Positions 35,871 through 44,737 of a DNA stretch of 46,936 nucleotides are shown here, piece after piece. Both the position numbers and the translations under genes were made by a program. Under the pieces are notes generated by a model. It was not told the DNA's origin and did not search any database. It saw only the letters and a list, made by a program, of their open reading frames with translations. Location: assembly GCA_019752295.1 (NCBI GenBank), contig JAIEMK010000006.1, positions 1 through 46,936 on the forward strand. Direction: 5' to 3'. Origin of the DNA: Chitinophagaceae bacterium (GTDB lineage Bacteria > Bacteroidota > Bacteroidia > Chitinophagales > Chitinophagaceae). The first letter of the stretch is position 1. The number at the start of each line of letters is the position of its first letter.

Positions 35871-36362
35871 TTAGAGAAATAATCCCCATTCATCAACATC
35901 GCCATTTCGCTCGAAAGTGGCTACCCAAATTCTGAAGAGATATTTAAATTGTTCAAGAGATTCTTCGATGACCTGCTTATAAGTTTCATCGGACCAACCC
36001 ATCAGTACAGAGAAATTTATTTGCTCCATCATTTGCCGGCAATTACTTCTGATTAATGCAGCATTTTCCATTTTTATACTAAAAGCATCCACGCTTACTG
36101 CTCCAATTATTTTTGGAGCAACGATCATTGCATTTTGATAAATCAAAGATTTAGTTGTAGACTGATTGTTCTCATCGCGCTCGTCTTCCAGGTTTTCTGC
36201 AAAAGCAATTACCAGTCCAAACAATTCCCTCCATTGCTTATACACATCGCGTGCAGCCAATATGCCCGGCGCATTTTTCCATGCTTCACCATGTCGATTC
36301 ATTCGTTTAATGAAACGATTTTCATCCCATTCAGGCAAAAAATTTAATTGCTCTAAATCCAT
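35871..36362 (-). CDS. Hypothetical soluble helical protein
   Basis: This 163-residue protein has no family I recognise. It appears soluble and helical, without signal peptide or transmembrane segment, and has an acidic stretch (ENLEDERDENNQS) in the middle and several Trp residues (WKNAP, WRELFG, WSDETY, WVATFERNGDVDEW). It lies eight bases downstream of uvrA on the same strand, so it is probably translated from the uvrA message. That placement hints at, but does not show, a DNA-damage connection. Confidence 0.7.
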   Translation of the reverse strand: MDLEQLNFLPEWDENRFIKRMNRHGEAWKNAPGILAARDVYKQWRELFGLVIAFAENLEDERDENNQSTTKSLIYQNAMIVAPKIIGAVSVDAFSIKMENAALIRSNCRQMMEQINFSVLMGWSDETYKQVIEESLEQFKYLFRIWVATFERNGDVDEWGLFL

Positions 36363-36370
36363 GGCTGTTA

Positions 36371-39259
36371 TTATAATCCCAATTCAATTTTTAAGAATCG
36401 GGCAGTGTGACTTTCTTTATTCTTAACCATCAATTCAGGAACTCCTTCAAACAATATTCTTCCACCACCGTTACCACCTTCTGGTCCGAGATCAATAATA
36501 TGGTCAGCAACTTTAATCACATCCAGATTATGCTCAATCACAAGAACAGAGTTACCCCGATCAACCAACTTATTCAATACATCCAACAAGTGCTGAATAT
36601 CCTGAAAATGCAAACCTGTTGTTGGCTCATCTAAGATATAAAAAGTTTTTCCGGTATCTTTTTTACCGAGTTCGGTTGCCAGTTTAACACGCTGTGCCTC
36701 GCCACCACTAAGTGTTACAGCCGATTGGCCGAGTGTAATATATCCAAGACCAACATCCTGCAATACTTTTATTTTTCGGTAGATATATGGAACCGCTTGA
36801 AAAAAATCGCAGGCTTCATCTACCGTCATATTCAATACGTCGCTAATCGATTTACCCTTATACCGGATCTCCAGTGTTTCGCGATTATACCTTTTGCCAT
36901 TGCATTTTTCGCAGTGTACATATACATCTGGAAGAAAATTCATTTCTATTGTGCGCATGCCACCCCCCTCGCACATATCGCACCTGCCACCCTTTACATT
37001 AAACGAAAATCGCCCGGCATTATAGCCTCTGATCTTCGCTTCTGGCACCGCTGCAAATAGTGTTCGTATTTCTGTAAAGAAGCCACAATAGGTTGCCGGA
37101 TTACTTCTTGGTGTTCTTCCGATAGGCGACTGATCAATTTCGATTACCTTATCGATATTCTCGAGCCCTTTGATACTTTTATACTCCATTGCCGTAACAC
37201 GGCTATTATAACAATGTTTTGATAAAAGCGGATACAAAGTTTCATTGATCAGGGTTGATTTGCCACTGCCACTAACACCACTCACCACTACTAATTTTCC
37301 CAAGGGTATTTGTACAGAAACATTTTTTAAATTATTACCGCTTGCTCCTTTGATCTCCAAAATCTTTCCATTCCCTTTTCTTCTTTCTGTGGGTACGGGA
37401 ATAGATTTTACACCACTTAAATACTGAGCCGTATCAGAATTACTCAGCAACACTTGTTGCGGTGTGCCCGCTGCTACTATTTCGCCTCCGTGAATTCCCG
37501 CTTTAGGGCCGATGTCTACCAGATAATCAGCAGCCATCATAATATCTTTATCGTGCTCAACAACCAAAACACTATTCCCAATATTTCTTAAATTTTGTAA
37601 AGCGGTAATTAAACGATGATTGTCTCTTTGGTGTAATCCAATAGAAGGTTCATCTAAAACATACGTAATTCCCTGCAATTGAGAACCAATTTGTGTGGCT
37701 AGTCTGATTCGCTGCGATTCGCCGCCACTAAGGCTTCTGGAAGGTCTGTTAAGCGATAAATAGGTTAACCCAACGTCCAATAAAAACTGTACCCTTTCGC
37801 GGATTTCTTTCAAAATATCTTTTGCAATAGTGTTCTGTTTTTTACTCAACCTATTTTCAATTCCTTCAAACCAAATGGCCAATTCGCTTAAATTCAAATC
37901 GCTCAGCTCGGCAATATTTTTTTCATCTATTTTAAACCACAAACTTTCCTGCTTTAGCCTTGCTCCATTACAACCACCGCATTTTTTAAGCTCCATAAAT
38001 TGTTCTACCCAATCGCGTAACCCTTCGCTGCTTCCATTACCTGCAAACCACCTTTTTAACATGGGTATAATACCTTCAAATTCTCCCTCGTATGGATTAA
38101 CGGAAATCATGTCTTGCTCTACCTCAAGATTATCAATACTTGCTCCTTCTGCATTTCCATATAACAGAATATTTAAAGAGGCTGCTGGAAGATCCTTTAT
38201 GGGTTTGTCGAGATTAATTTTATTTTTCTTTGCCAACGATTCCACACTGCGAAACATATGTGCATCGCGTTGTTCACCTAATGGGGCAATACCACCTTCT
38301 CTCACAGTCTTGGAGGAGTCGGGTATAACAGCTTGCAAACTAATCGTATAAACATTACCTAAACCTTTGCAAGTAGGGCATGCACCATATGGAGAGTTAA
38401 AAGAAAACGCATTGGGTGAAGGTTCTTCATAACTAATCCCTGTGTCCTCACACATCAACTGTTTGGAATACTGTATTATTTTATTCGTGTCATTGACCAA
38501 TAAAAACAACAAATCTTTTCCCGTTTTTAAAGTCTGTTGAACACTCTGACTCAATCTGAGTTTCATATCAGCAGTTACAGCAAGCCGATCAATCACCACT
38601 TCAATATCGTGGATCTTGTATCGGTCAACCTGTAACTTTGGGTTAAGATCAATCACTTCTCCATCAACCCTTACTTTCAGGTACCCTTTTTTACGAATGT
38701 CTTCAAACAACTCTCTGTAATGACCCTTACGTCCTCTGACCAACGGAGCTAATAGCGATATTTTTTTATTTGCATATTTCTCAAAAATATTTTCAACGAT
38801 TTCTTCTTCGCTGAATTTTACCATTTTCTTACCTGTGTTATAACTATAAGCTTCTCCCACGCGGGCAAATAACAAGCGCATAAAATCGTACACTTCAGTT
38901 ACTGTGCCTACTGTGGATCGTGGATTTTTATTGGTTGTTTTTTGCTCAATTGAAATTACTGGACTCAGGCCTGTGATCTTATCCACGTCGGGCCTTTCCA
39001 TGTCGCCCATAAACTGACGTGCATAAGCACTAAAGCTTTCCATATACCTGCGTTGGCCTTCATTATAAATGGTATCGAAAGCAAGCGAAGATTTACCACT
39101 TCCACTTACACCGGTAAAAACTACCAGCTTATTTTTAGGAACGCTGATATCAATATTTTTAAGGTTGTGCTCTCTTGCACCAAAGACTTCGATTAAATCT
39201 TCAGATAAAACAGGGTCGATTGTTTGGATTTTTTTTTGCGCCGATATCTTTTTTGCCAT
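36371..39259 (-). CDS. uvrA: Excinuclease ABC subunit A
   Basis: This is the damage-recognition ATPase of nucleotide excision repair, with two ABC modules. The 962 residues are close to the usual length. The first Walker A GVSGSGKS is at 50-57, and the ARQFMGDMERPDVDKITGLS segment follows. The first zinc module is CPTCKGLG paired with CGGCNGARLK, and the second is CDMCEGGG paired with CEKCNGKRYN. Both signature motifs, LSGGESQRIRLA and LSGGEAQRVKLA, are present, as are both Walker B segments (VLDEPSIGLH and ILDEPTTGLH). Its promoter overlaps dispersed repeat copy E. It is followed by the unknown 163-residue gene. Confidence 0.98.
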   Translation of the reverse strand: MAKKISAQKKIQTIDPVLSEDLIEVFGAREHNLKNIDISVPKNKLVVFTGVSGSGKSSLAFDTIYNEGQRRYMESFSAYARQFMGDMERPDVDKITGLSPVISIEQKTTNKNPRSTVGTVTEVYDFMRLLFARVGEAYSYNTGKKMVKFSEEEIVENIFEKYANKKISLLAPLVRGRKGHYRELFEDIRKKGYLKVRVDGEVIDLNPKLQVDRYKIHDIEVVIDRLAVTADMKLRLSQSVQQTLKTGKDLLFLLVNDTNKIIQYSKQLMCEDTGISYEEPSPNAFSFNSPYGACPTCKGLGNVYTISLQAVIPDSSKTVREGGIAPLGEQRDAHMFRSVESLAKKNKINLDKPIKDLPAASLNILLYGNAEGASIDNLEVEQDMISVNPYEGEFEGIIPMLKRWFAGNGSSEGLRDWVEQFMELKKCGGCNGARLKQESLWFKIDEKNIAELSDLNLSELAIWFEGIENRLSKKQNTIAKDILKEIRERVQFLLDVGLTYLSLNRPSRSLSGGESQRIRLATQIGSQLQGITYVLDEPSIGLHQRDNHRLITALQNLRNIGNSVLVVEHDKDIMMAADYLVDIGPKAGIHGGEIVAAGTPQQVLLSNSDTAQYLSGVKSIPVPTERRKGNGKILEIKGASGNNLKNVSVQIPLGKLVVVSGVSGSGKSTLINETLYPLLSKHCYNSRVTAMEYKSIKGLENIDKVIEIDQSPIGRTPRSNPATYCGFFTEIRTLFAAVPEAKIRGYNAGRFSFNVKGGRCDMCEGGGMRTIEMNFLPDVYVHCEKCNGKRYNRETLEIRYKGKSISDVLNMTVDEACDFFQAVPYIYRKIKVLQDVGLGYITLGQSAVTLSGGEAQRVKLATELGKKDTGKTFYILDEPTTGLHFQDIQHLLDVLNKLVDRGNSVLVIEHNLDVIKVADHIIDLGPEGGNGGGRILFEGVPELMVKNKESHTARFLKIELGL

Positions 39260-39275
39260 GGTGTTTAAAGGGATT

Positions 39276-39308
39276 CAAATGTACAAACAATGAAATGAGC
39301 ATAACAAA
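39276..39308 (-). promoter_or_regulatory. Candidate promoter of uvrA, -33 box within the dispersed repeat
   Basis: On the minus strand TTTG (39305-39308), then 21 nt, then TACATTTG (39276-39283). This fits the Bacteroidota -33/-7 consensus exactly in sequence and spacing. The uvrA ATG lies 16 nt past the -7 box. The -33 box comes from the antisense of repeat copy E (AACAAAAT on the plus strand). Confidence 0.65.
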
Positions 39309-39330
39309 ATTTGTTAGCACCCGAAATGTT
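39290..39330 (+). repeat. Dispersed repeat, copy E (partial)
   Basis: This copy begins ATGAAATGAGCATAACAAAA, continues TTTGTTAGCACCCGAAATGTT and then loses similarity. It lies between divergent uvrA and the SAM-riboswitch operon. Its antisense strand supplies the likely uvrA -33 box. Confidence 0.75.
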
Positions 39331-39507
39331 GATTCCTGCATTAAATAAAGCCCACACAATAAAACCAAATAACCACTCATAAGTTTTAAAAAAAGGTAAA
39401 ATTGGAAAAAAATTGATACCAAATTTCCTTTAAAAAATATTTTTCCCGCTAAAACGCTTTCCTGTAAAGGGTTTCATTTAATTCTCTATAACTTCAATAG
39501 ACTTTTA
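39331..39507. other. AT-rich spacer upstream of the methionine operon promoter
   Basis: There is no ORF or clear structure here. Runs of A and T are frequent. It separates the dispersed repeat from the promoter of the SAM-riboswitch transcript. Confidence 0.4.
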
Positions 39508-39540
39508 TTTGGAAAATTGAAATATTCCCCATTACCTTTG
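39508..39540 (+). promoter_or_regulatory. Promoter of the SAM-riboswitch operon
   Basis: TTTG (39508-39511), 21-nt spacer, TACCTTTG (39533-39540) is an exact match to the Bacteroidota consensus. Transcription would begin near 39547, about 12 nt ahead of the riboswitch P1 stem. Confidence 0.75.
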
Positions 39541-39558
39541 CATCAGTTCTTTAAGATA

Positions 39559-39671
39559 ACTTATCAAGAAAGGCAGAGGGATTTGGCCCGATGAAGCCTT
39601 GGCAACCCATATTATTACTCAATAATATGAAGGTGCCAACTCCAGTATCGTAAATCGATACAGAGATAAGT
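39559..39671 (+). ncRNA. SAM-I (S-box) riboswitch aptamer
   Basis: The S-box core is evident. The P1 5' strand is ACTTATC, then AAGAAAGGCAGAGGGATTTG, GGCCCGATGAAGCCTTGGCAACC, a variable P3 hairpin with ATATTATTACTCAATAATAT, then GGTGCCAACTCC, a P4 hairpin (TATCGTAAATCGATA) and the P1 3' strand GAGATAAG. This element senses S-adenosylmethionine and represses methionine genes. It precedes a trans-sulfuration enzyme and homoserine dehydrogenase, which fits its usual targets. Confidence 0.96.
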
Positions 39672-39720
39672 CAGAGTAAAAGTTTGTGCATTCTTCCCTA
39701 ACCGGAATAAATATAATTAC

Positions 39721-39757
39721 AAGCTCATCTGACTTACCGGATGAGCTTTTTTATTTT
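39721..39757 (+). terminator. Riboswitch expression-platform terminator
   Basis: AAGCTCATC (39721-39729) pairs with GATGAGCTT (39740-39748), followed by TTTTT. CTGACTTA (39729-39736) in its stem-loop is complementary to TAAGTCAG (39667-39674), the P1 3' strand and next bases. A competing antiterminator can therefore form when SAM is absent, giving a transcription-termination OFF switch. Confidence 0.9.
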
Positions 39758-39849
39758 CCGCAAGGATTAAAAGCAATTCAGTAAGTTAGTAATCCTGCCC
39801 TGATAAGTTGTTGCAAAGGCGAACATTTATCCATTTTAAAATCAGTAAA

Positions 39850-41037
39850 ATGAGCAGTGCAACAGAACTCATCCACAGCATTCCAGTAGATCCGTTAACA
39901 GGTGCTATTTCAGTTCCCATTTATCAAACTTCTACCTTCGTGCAGGAAGCACCGGGAGTAAACAAGGGATATGACTATTCCCGTTCCAATAATCCTACTA
40001 GAGCCGTATTGGAACAACTAATTGCCAAACTAGAAAAGGGCAGTACCGGATTAGCTTTCAGTAGTGGGTTAGCTGCAATTGATTGTGTGATTAAATTATT
40101 AAAATCGGGCGATGAAATTGTTGCTGTTGATGATATTTATGGCGGCGCATTTCGTTTATTCGGATCGGTATATGCACAATTTGGAATCAAAACAACTTAT
40201 GTAGACACATCAGATACACAAAAGGTTTTTGATGCCATCACAGATAAAACAAAGTTGATTTGGTTAGAAACGCCTACTAACCCAACGCTGAAAATTTCGG
40301 ACATTGAAGCCATCGCAAAAATTGCAAAAGCCAGCAATTGTTTGCTATGTGTTGACAATACTTTTGCAACTCCTGTTTTGCAACAACCTCTGGCTCAGGG
40401 AGCAGATATTGTAGTGCATAGTGCTACAAAATATTTGGGTGGTCATAGTGATTTGATTGCCGGTTTAGTAGTAGCAAAAGATGCAGCCATCGGCGCGCAG
40501 CTTAAATTCTATCAGAATGCCTGCGGAAATATTCTGGCACCATTTGATAGCTGGTTAACCATTCGAGGCATCGAAACCTTACATCTGCGCATCAAACAAC
40601 ATTGTGCAACTGCATTAGAAGTGGCTTTGTGGTTGGAGCAACATCCGTTGATCGAGAAAGTTTACTATCCAGGTTTAAAGACCCATCCAAACCATGGAAT
40701 TGCAAAAAAACAATCTAAAGGATTTGGAGGTATTATCTCATTCAAATTAAAAGATGATACAGAAGCTGCGGCATTAGAAATAGTGAACCATACCAGCTTA
40801 TTCAAATTGGCAGAGAGTTTAGGAGGTATCAAGAGTCTGATTTCGCACCCAATGAACATGACGCACAAATCTATCCCGGCCGAAATTCGAAGAGCTTCTG
40901 GAGTAACAGATAGCTTAATTAGATTATCCATTGGTTTAGAAGAAGCAGAAGACCTGATTCAAGATTTAGAAAATACTTTTGCACAGATAGGAAAAATAAA
41001 AGAAAAGAAAAACGCATTTGCCGAAGCAAGTTTATAA
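39850..41037 (+). CDS. PLP-dependent trans-sulfuration enzyme (cystathionine gamma-synthase/lyase family)
   Basis: This 395-residue enzyme belongs to the Cys/Met metabolism PLP family. The internal aldimine lysine is K194 in VVHSATKYLGGHSD. The substrate and cofactor segments YDYSRSNNPTR (41-51), SSGLAAID (71-78), LETPTNPTLKISD (139-151) and VDNTFATP (168-175) are all intact. The family cannot be split with confidence between cystathionine gamma-synthase, beta/gamma-lyase and acylhomoserine sulfhydrylase. The SAM-I riboswitch upstream and homoserine dehydrogenase downstream (13-bp gap) favour the methionine-forming direction. An in-frame ATG-like start at 39808 would lie close to the terminator and was not chosen. 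Confidence 0.92.
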   Translation: MSSATELIHSIPVDPLTGAISVPIYQTSTFVQEAPGVNKGYDYSRSNNPTRAVLEQLIAKLEKGSTGLAFSSGLAAIDCVIKLLKSGDEIVAVDDIYGGAFRLFGSVYAQFGIKTTYVDTSDTQKVFDAITDKTKLIWLETPTNPTLKISDIEAIAKIAKASNCLLCVDNTFATPVLQQPLAQGADIVVHSATKYLGGHSDLIAGLVVAKDAAIGAQLKFYQNACGNILAPFDSWLTIRGIETLHLRIKQHCATALEVALWLEQHPLIEKVYYPGLKTHPNHGIAKKQSKGFGGIISFKLKDDTEAAALEIVNHTSLFKLAESLGGIKSLISHPMNMTHKSIPAEIRRASGVTDSLIRLSIGLEEAEDLIQDLENTFAQIGKIKEKKNAFAEASL

Positions 41038-41049
41038 CATAAAATAAGT

Positions 41050-42306
41050 ATGGAAACGCATAAAAAATTAACAATCGGTTTATTTGGTTTTGGTGTAGTT
41101 GGAGAAGGTTTGTACAAAGTATTACAGCAAACCGAATCGCTCAACGCAAGCATCAAGAAAGTATGCATCAAACACCCGGGCAAAAAAAGAAATGCTCCTG
41201 ATTCTTTGTTTACTACCGAAAAAGAAGCTCTGCTTTTCGATGAAGAGATCAACGTAATTGTTGAAGTAATTGATGATGCCGATGCTGCATTTGAAATCGT
41301 ATCCATTGCACTAAGAAATGGAAAAGCCGTGGTGAGTGCCAGTAAAAAAATGATCGCAGAACACCTTCCAGAAATATTGCAATTGCAACAGGAAACAGGC
41401 TTACCCTTCTTGTGCGAATCTGCTGCCTGTGCATCTATTCCGGTTATCAGAAACTTGGAAGAATACTACGATAATGATCTGCTCCATTCTATCAAAGCCA
41501 TTGTAAATGGTTCTACCAATTTTATCCTCACAAAAATGTTTGAGGAAAAATTGGATTTCCAGTCTGCCTTGCTTCTAGCCAAACAACTTGGTTTCGCCGA
41601 AAGTAACCCCAAGTTAGACGTAGAGGGTTATGATGCGGTAAATAAATGGACCATCCTATTAAATCATGCTTATGGAATTGTAGAACATCCTGATAATATT
41701 TTATTTACGGGGATACAGAATATTCAATTAAGTGATGCCCTTGTTGCTAAAGAAAAAGGGCTTGATATAAAGTTGATTGCACAGGCTAAAAAATTAAAGA
41801 ATGGGAAAGTGGCTGCATTTGTTTTACCACAATTCGTAAACACGGGTGACCCGCTCTCTTTCGTAAAAAACGAATATAACGGTGTAGTCATTGAGAGTGG
41901 TTTCGCTGATAAACAATTCTTTTATGGAAAAGGTGCAGGCAGTTTTCCAACCGCTTCTGCCGTATTGAGTGATATTTCTGCACTTCGTTACGATTATAAA
42001 TACGAGTATAAAAAACTATATCATCATAAACCACATGAGCTTACATCTGAGTATTATGTGAAAGTATATTTGAGTTTTGATGACTGGAAATTTATTCCCC
42101 GCGAAAAATTTGAATGGATTGAAGAATGGCATGCAGAAGCCGAAAGAAAATATCTGGTAGGAGTTTTACACGTAAAAGAACTTATCGGCAGCAGTTGGTG
42201 GAAGGAAAATCAAACATCACTTATTTTACATGCCGACCCAATTATTGATAATTTAGACATCATTCATTTAAAAAAGCGAAGTCTAGAGTTGGCAGGAGTA
42301 ATATAA
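41050..42306 (+). CDS. hom: Homoserine dehydrogenase
   Basis: This enzyme reduces aspartate semialdehyde to homoserine, the branch to methionine and threonine. The 418 residues have an N-terminal NAD(P) fold with GFGVVG at 13-18, the CESAACASIPVIRNLEEYY segment, IVNGSTNFIL with the family's substrate-site motif, and YGKGAGSFPTASAVLSD closing the catalytic domain. No fused aspartokinase is present. The C-terminal roughly 90 residues may be a short regulatory region. It is cotranscribed with the PLP enzyme under SAM-riboswitch control, so homoserine supply is tied to methionine demand. Confidence 0.95.
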   Translation: METHKKLTIGLFGFGVVGEGLYKVLQQTESLNASIKKVCIKHPGKKRNAPDSLFTTEKEALLFDEEINVIVEVIDDADAAFEIVSIALRNGKAVVSASKKMIAEHLPEILQLQQETGLPFLCESAACASIPVIRNLEEYYDNDLLHSIKAIVNGSTNFILTKMFEEKLDFQSALLLAKQLGFAESNPKLDVEGYDAVNKWTILLNHAYGIVEHPDNILFTGIQNIQLSDALVAKEKGLDIKLIAQAKKLKNGKVAAFVLPQFVNTGDPLSFVKNEYNGVVIESGFADKQFFYGKGAGSFPTASAVLSDISALRYDYKYEYKKLYHHKPHELTSEYYVKVYLSFDDWKFIPREKFEWIEEWHAEAERKYLVGVLHVKELIGSSWWKENQTSLILHADPIIDNLDIIHLKKRSLELAGVI

Positions 42307-42313
42307 TATTGAA

Positions 42314-42347
42314 CTTAAAAGGGCCTTTACTAGGCCTTTTTATTTTT
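42314..42347 (+). terminator. Terminator of the methionine operon
   Basis: AAAGGGCC pairs with GGCCTTT (one bulged G) around TTTACTA, about 10 bp past the hom stop, followed by a TTTTATTTTT tract. The -7 box of the next gene starts at its end. Confidence 0.7.
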
Positions 42348-42354
42348 ATATTTG
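42347..42354 (+). promoter_or_regulatory. Candidate -7 box of the PAP2 gene
   Basis: TATATTTG matches TAnnTTTG exactly, 25 nt before the PAP2 ATG, immediately after the preceding terminator's T tract. Confidence 0.45.
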
Positions 42355-42379
42355 CTGTATTATTTTTCAATAAGCTCAA

Positions 42380-43015
42380 ATGCCGGATCTCTCAATTAAA
42401 AATTTTACTTCAGGCGCTTTACTCTCTTCAATATCCGGGGTGGCTCTGATAAGTCTTTCGTTTTATTTTGGCAAAGCCGAGTTTTTTCTGATGCTGAATA
42501 CCGACTTGGGAAAGCTGGCAGATCAAATTTTTGTATTTGCCACCTACTTAGGCGATGGTAGCATCTGGGTTCCAGTTGCTTTATTTGTGTTGCTTTTCAG
42601 AAAAAAATACACCGTCCTTTTACTAGGTTCCATCATCTACTCCACCCTGTTTTCACAAATAACCAAACATTTCTTTTTTCCGGGAGTGCTTCGTCCAACA
42701 AGAATGATCAGCGATATGAGTCTGATACATACGGTTCCGGGTGTATATCTGAATACCGTTTATAGTTTTCCCTCGGGTCATACCACCACTGCTTTTACCC
42801 TATTTCTTTTATTCTGTTTGTTAATACCAAAGAAATGGATTGTGCCAGTAGGATTTCTCTATGCCTTACTGGTTGGCTACTCCAGAATATATCTGGCACA
42901 GCACTTCCCTCTGGATGTAGGTGCAGGAATGTTCGCAGGCCTGATTAGTGTTTATTTTTCGTTAAGACTGCAAAACTGGAAAGATCAGTGGTTCAATAAA
43001 TCTAAACAAAATTAG
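42380..43015 (+). CDS. PAP2-superfamily membrane phosphatase
   Basis: This 211-residue membrane phosphatase of the PAP2 type hydrolyses lipid phosphates such as undecaprenyl or phosphatidylglycerol phosphates. The three catalytic motifs are complete: K96 to R105-P106 (KHFFFPGVLRP), PSGH at 131-134, and SRIYLAQHFPLD with H175 and D179. About six hydrophobic helices surround them. The exact lipid substrate is unknown. It is a single gene, convergent with the M28 peptidase. Confidence 0.92.
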   Translation: MPDLSIKNFTSGALLSSISGVALISLSFYFGKAEFFLMLNTDLGKLADQIFVFATYLGDGSIWVPVALFVLLFRKKYTVLLLGSIIYSTLFSQITKHFFFPGVLRPTRMISDMSLIHTVPGVYLNTVYSFPSGHTTTAFTLFLLFCLLIPKKWIVPVGFLYALLVGYSRIYLAQHFPLDVGAGMFAGLISVYFSLRLQNWKDQWFNKSKQN

Positions 43016-43036
43016 TTGTCTGAATTTTCAGTTCCT

Positions 43037-44506
43037 CTAATCCTTCCATCTCCACTCACCTGCAATTTGTAAGGGTTCTTTTAAATTATTCTTTAACAAA
43101 AATTCTTTTGTTTCAGCATCTGTAAAATGTTTGGCAGAAATGATCTTACTATCGGCTATTCCGTATAATAACATGGAGCTGAAACGAACCGTATTTACTA
43201 TTCCCGCACGGTCTACTAAATTAAACTTATCACAGTCTGCATGATAACAAGGGCCTGAATTATTCGGCAAAACGCCACCGGCACCGCCTGCTGTTGGTAC
43301 ACCTTGCAACATAAACGGTTGGTGATCGCTGTGCAATCCGGCACCGCTTCTGAAAATATTTTTGTAACTAGTGTCAAAGGTTTGCGCAATTGCACCAATG
43401 GATAGGAAAAGATCTTTACTGCTTTCGTCCGAACTGGCATATCCCTTCGGATCGTTGGTCATATCATAATTCAGCATATAGCGCAGTTGATTAATTGATT
43501 GATCTTTCATCGCAGCATTTACATATGCTTTTGATCCCAGCAGTCCTTCTTCTTCACCCATAAACATCACAAACTCAACAGTGCGCTCGGGCTTTAATTT
43601 CAGTGCAGCAAAGGTTCGGGCCATATCTAAAACAGCAAATGATCCAATGCCGTTATCAATGGCGCCGGTTGCCAGATCCCAACTATCAAGGTGCCCGCCT
43701 ACTACTACTTTTTCGTTCGGAATTGTTTTTCCTTTGATCGTTGCAATTACATTTCTCGCTTTGATTATGCCAGAAAAATTATTCATCTTGATATGGGTGT
43801 AGCATTTCGCAGTTTTTAATTCCTCCTTTAATTTCATCCCATCTTCTTTGCCAATGCATACTGCAGGTATCGGTATGAGTTTACCCGTAACAGAAGCAGT
43901 ACCCGTTAACAGAATGCCTCCATCGGCAGTATTGATTACGATAATTCCAAGCGCACCATATTTTGTTGCAATAGCCGTTTTCTCAGAGCGATGCAAGCCT
44001 TTAGTGCCTGGTTTTGATCCGGGTAAAACGCCCAGATAAACCAATGCTATTTTCCCTCTTGCTTTATCGGGAGCCACTAAATAATCTTCTTCCAAACCAT
44101 TGCCCATATCTACTATTTCATTCGAAACGTCGCTCTTTACCGGGGAATGTGCCAAAGCCACTGATTTAACAGCAACCAAATGATTGGTATCTGCTCCAAT
44201 TGCTACACTTAAATTACCCCTACTCCAGCTTTCTACTTCAAAAGGCTGATAACGCAGATTGGTAAAACCATATCCTTTCAATAATTGATAGGCGTACTCT
44301 TCCGCTTTTTTCCCGTTTGCCGAACCTGTTAAACGATGTCCGATGGTAGTGGTAGCTTCTTTCAGCGTTTCATAAGCCCTTGAGTGATCTAATACTTCTT
44401 TATTAATATTTCCGAAAACCGTTTTCCATTCCTGCTTTTCCTGTGCACACACAAATTCAAGGCCGGTAAAAACTAAAAAAAAATAGATGAGGGTAATTTT
44501 CTTCAT
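43037..44506 (-). CDS. Secreted M28-family zinc aminopeptidase/carboxypeptidase
   Basis: This 489-residue exported metallopeptidase has signal peptide MKKITLIYFFLVFTGLEFVCAQ. A PA-like insert (about 110-240) lies inside the M28 fold. Zinc ligands and catalytic residues are visible: H272 and D274 in GGHLDSWDLATGAIDNG (bridging D284), EE at 318-319 in MFMGEEEGLLGS, D in LNYDMTND and the late His in GLHSDHQPF. The overall form resembles carboxypeptidase-Q-like M28 enzymes. It probably degrades peptides in the periplasm or outside. It diverges from the peroxiredoxin operon. Confidence 0.93.
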   Translation of the reverse strand: MKKITLIYFFLVFTGLEFVCAQEKQEWKTVFGNINKEVLDHSRAYETLKEATTTIGHRLTGSANGKKAEEYAYQLLKGYGFTNLRYQPFEVESWSRGNLSVAIGADTNHLVAVKSVALAHSPVKSDVSNEIVDMGNGLEEDYLVAPDKARGKIALVYLGVLPGSKPGTKGLHRSEKTAIATKYGALGIIVINTADGGILLTGTASVTGKLIPIPAVCIGKEDGMKLKEELKTAKCYTHIKMNNFSGIIKARNVIATIKGKTIPNEKVVVGGHLDSWDLATGAIDNGIGSFAVLDMARTFAALKLKPERTVEFVMFMGEEEGLLGSKAYVNAAMKDQSINQLRYMLNYDMTNDPKGYASSDESSKDLFLSIGAIAQTFDTSYKNIFRSGAGLHSDHQPFMLQGVPTAGGAGGVLPNNSGPCYHADCDKFNLVDRAGIVNTVRFSSMLLYGIADSKIISAKHFTDAETKEFLLKNNLKEPLQIAGEWRWKD

Positions 44507-44637
44507 GAGTTAGTTTCTTAAAGAGATTATTAAATAAAGCAGGTTCGCAATTTAATTGTGATTTGCATACGCAGTCAAAAAATGTTATGACAAACCGAAA
44601 ATTTACACAAAAAAGAGAATCAGCTCTTTACTTGCAG

Positions 44638-44645
44638 TAACTTTG
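44638..44645 (+). promoter_or_regulatory. Candidate -7 box of the peroxiredoxin operon
   Basis: TAACTTTG matches TAnnTTTG exactly, implying a leader of about 85 nt before the peroxiredoxin ATG. No TTTG lies at the proper -33 distance, and no OxyR-like operator is recognisable. Confidence 0.45.
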
Positions 44646-44737
44646 CACTCTCTAAAACAATTTACTAAAAAGGTTGTTTTATGAGTTAAGATAGGTTATT
44701 GAAATATCAAATAATAAATTAAATACAAAATCAATTT

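Noticed and set aside
37830..38351. 173-codon plus-strand ORF inside uvrA
   Set aside because: It is antisense to a fully intact uvrA with all motifs, so it is a shadow frame.
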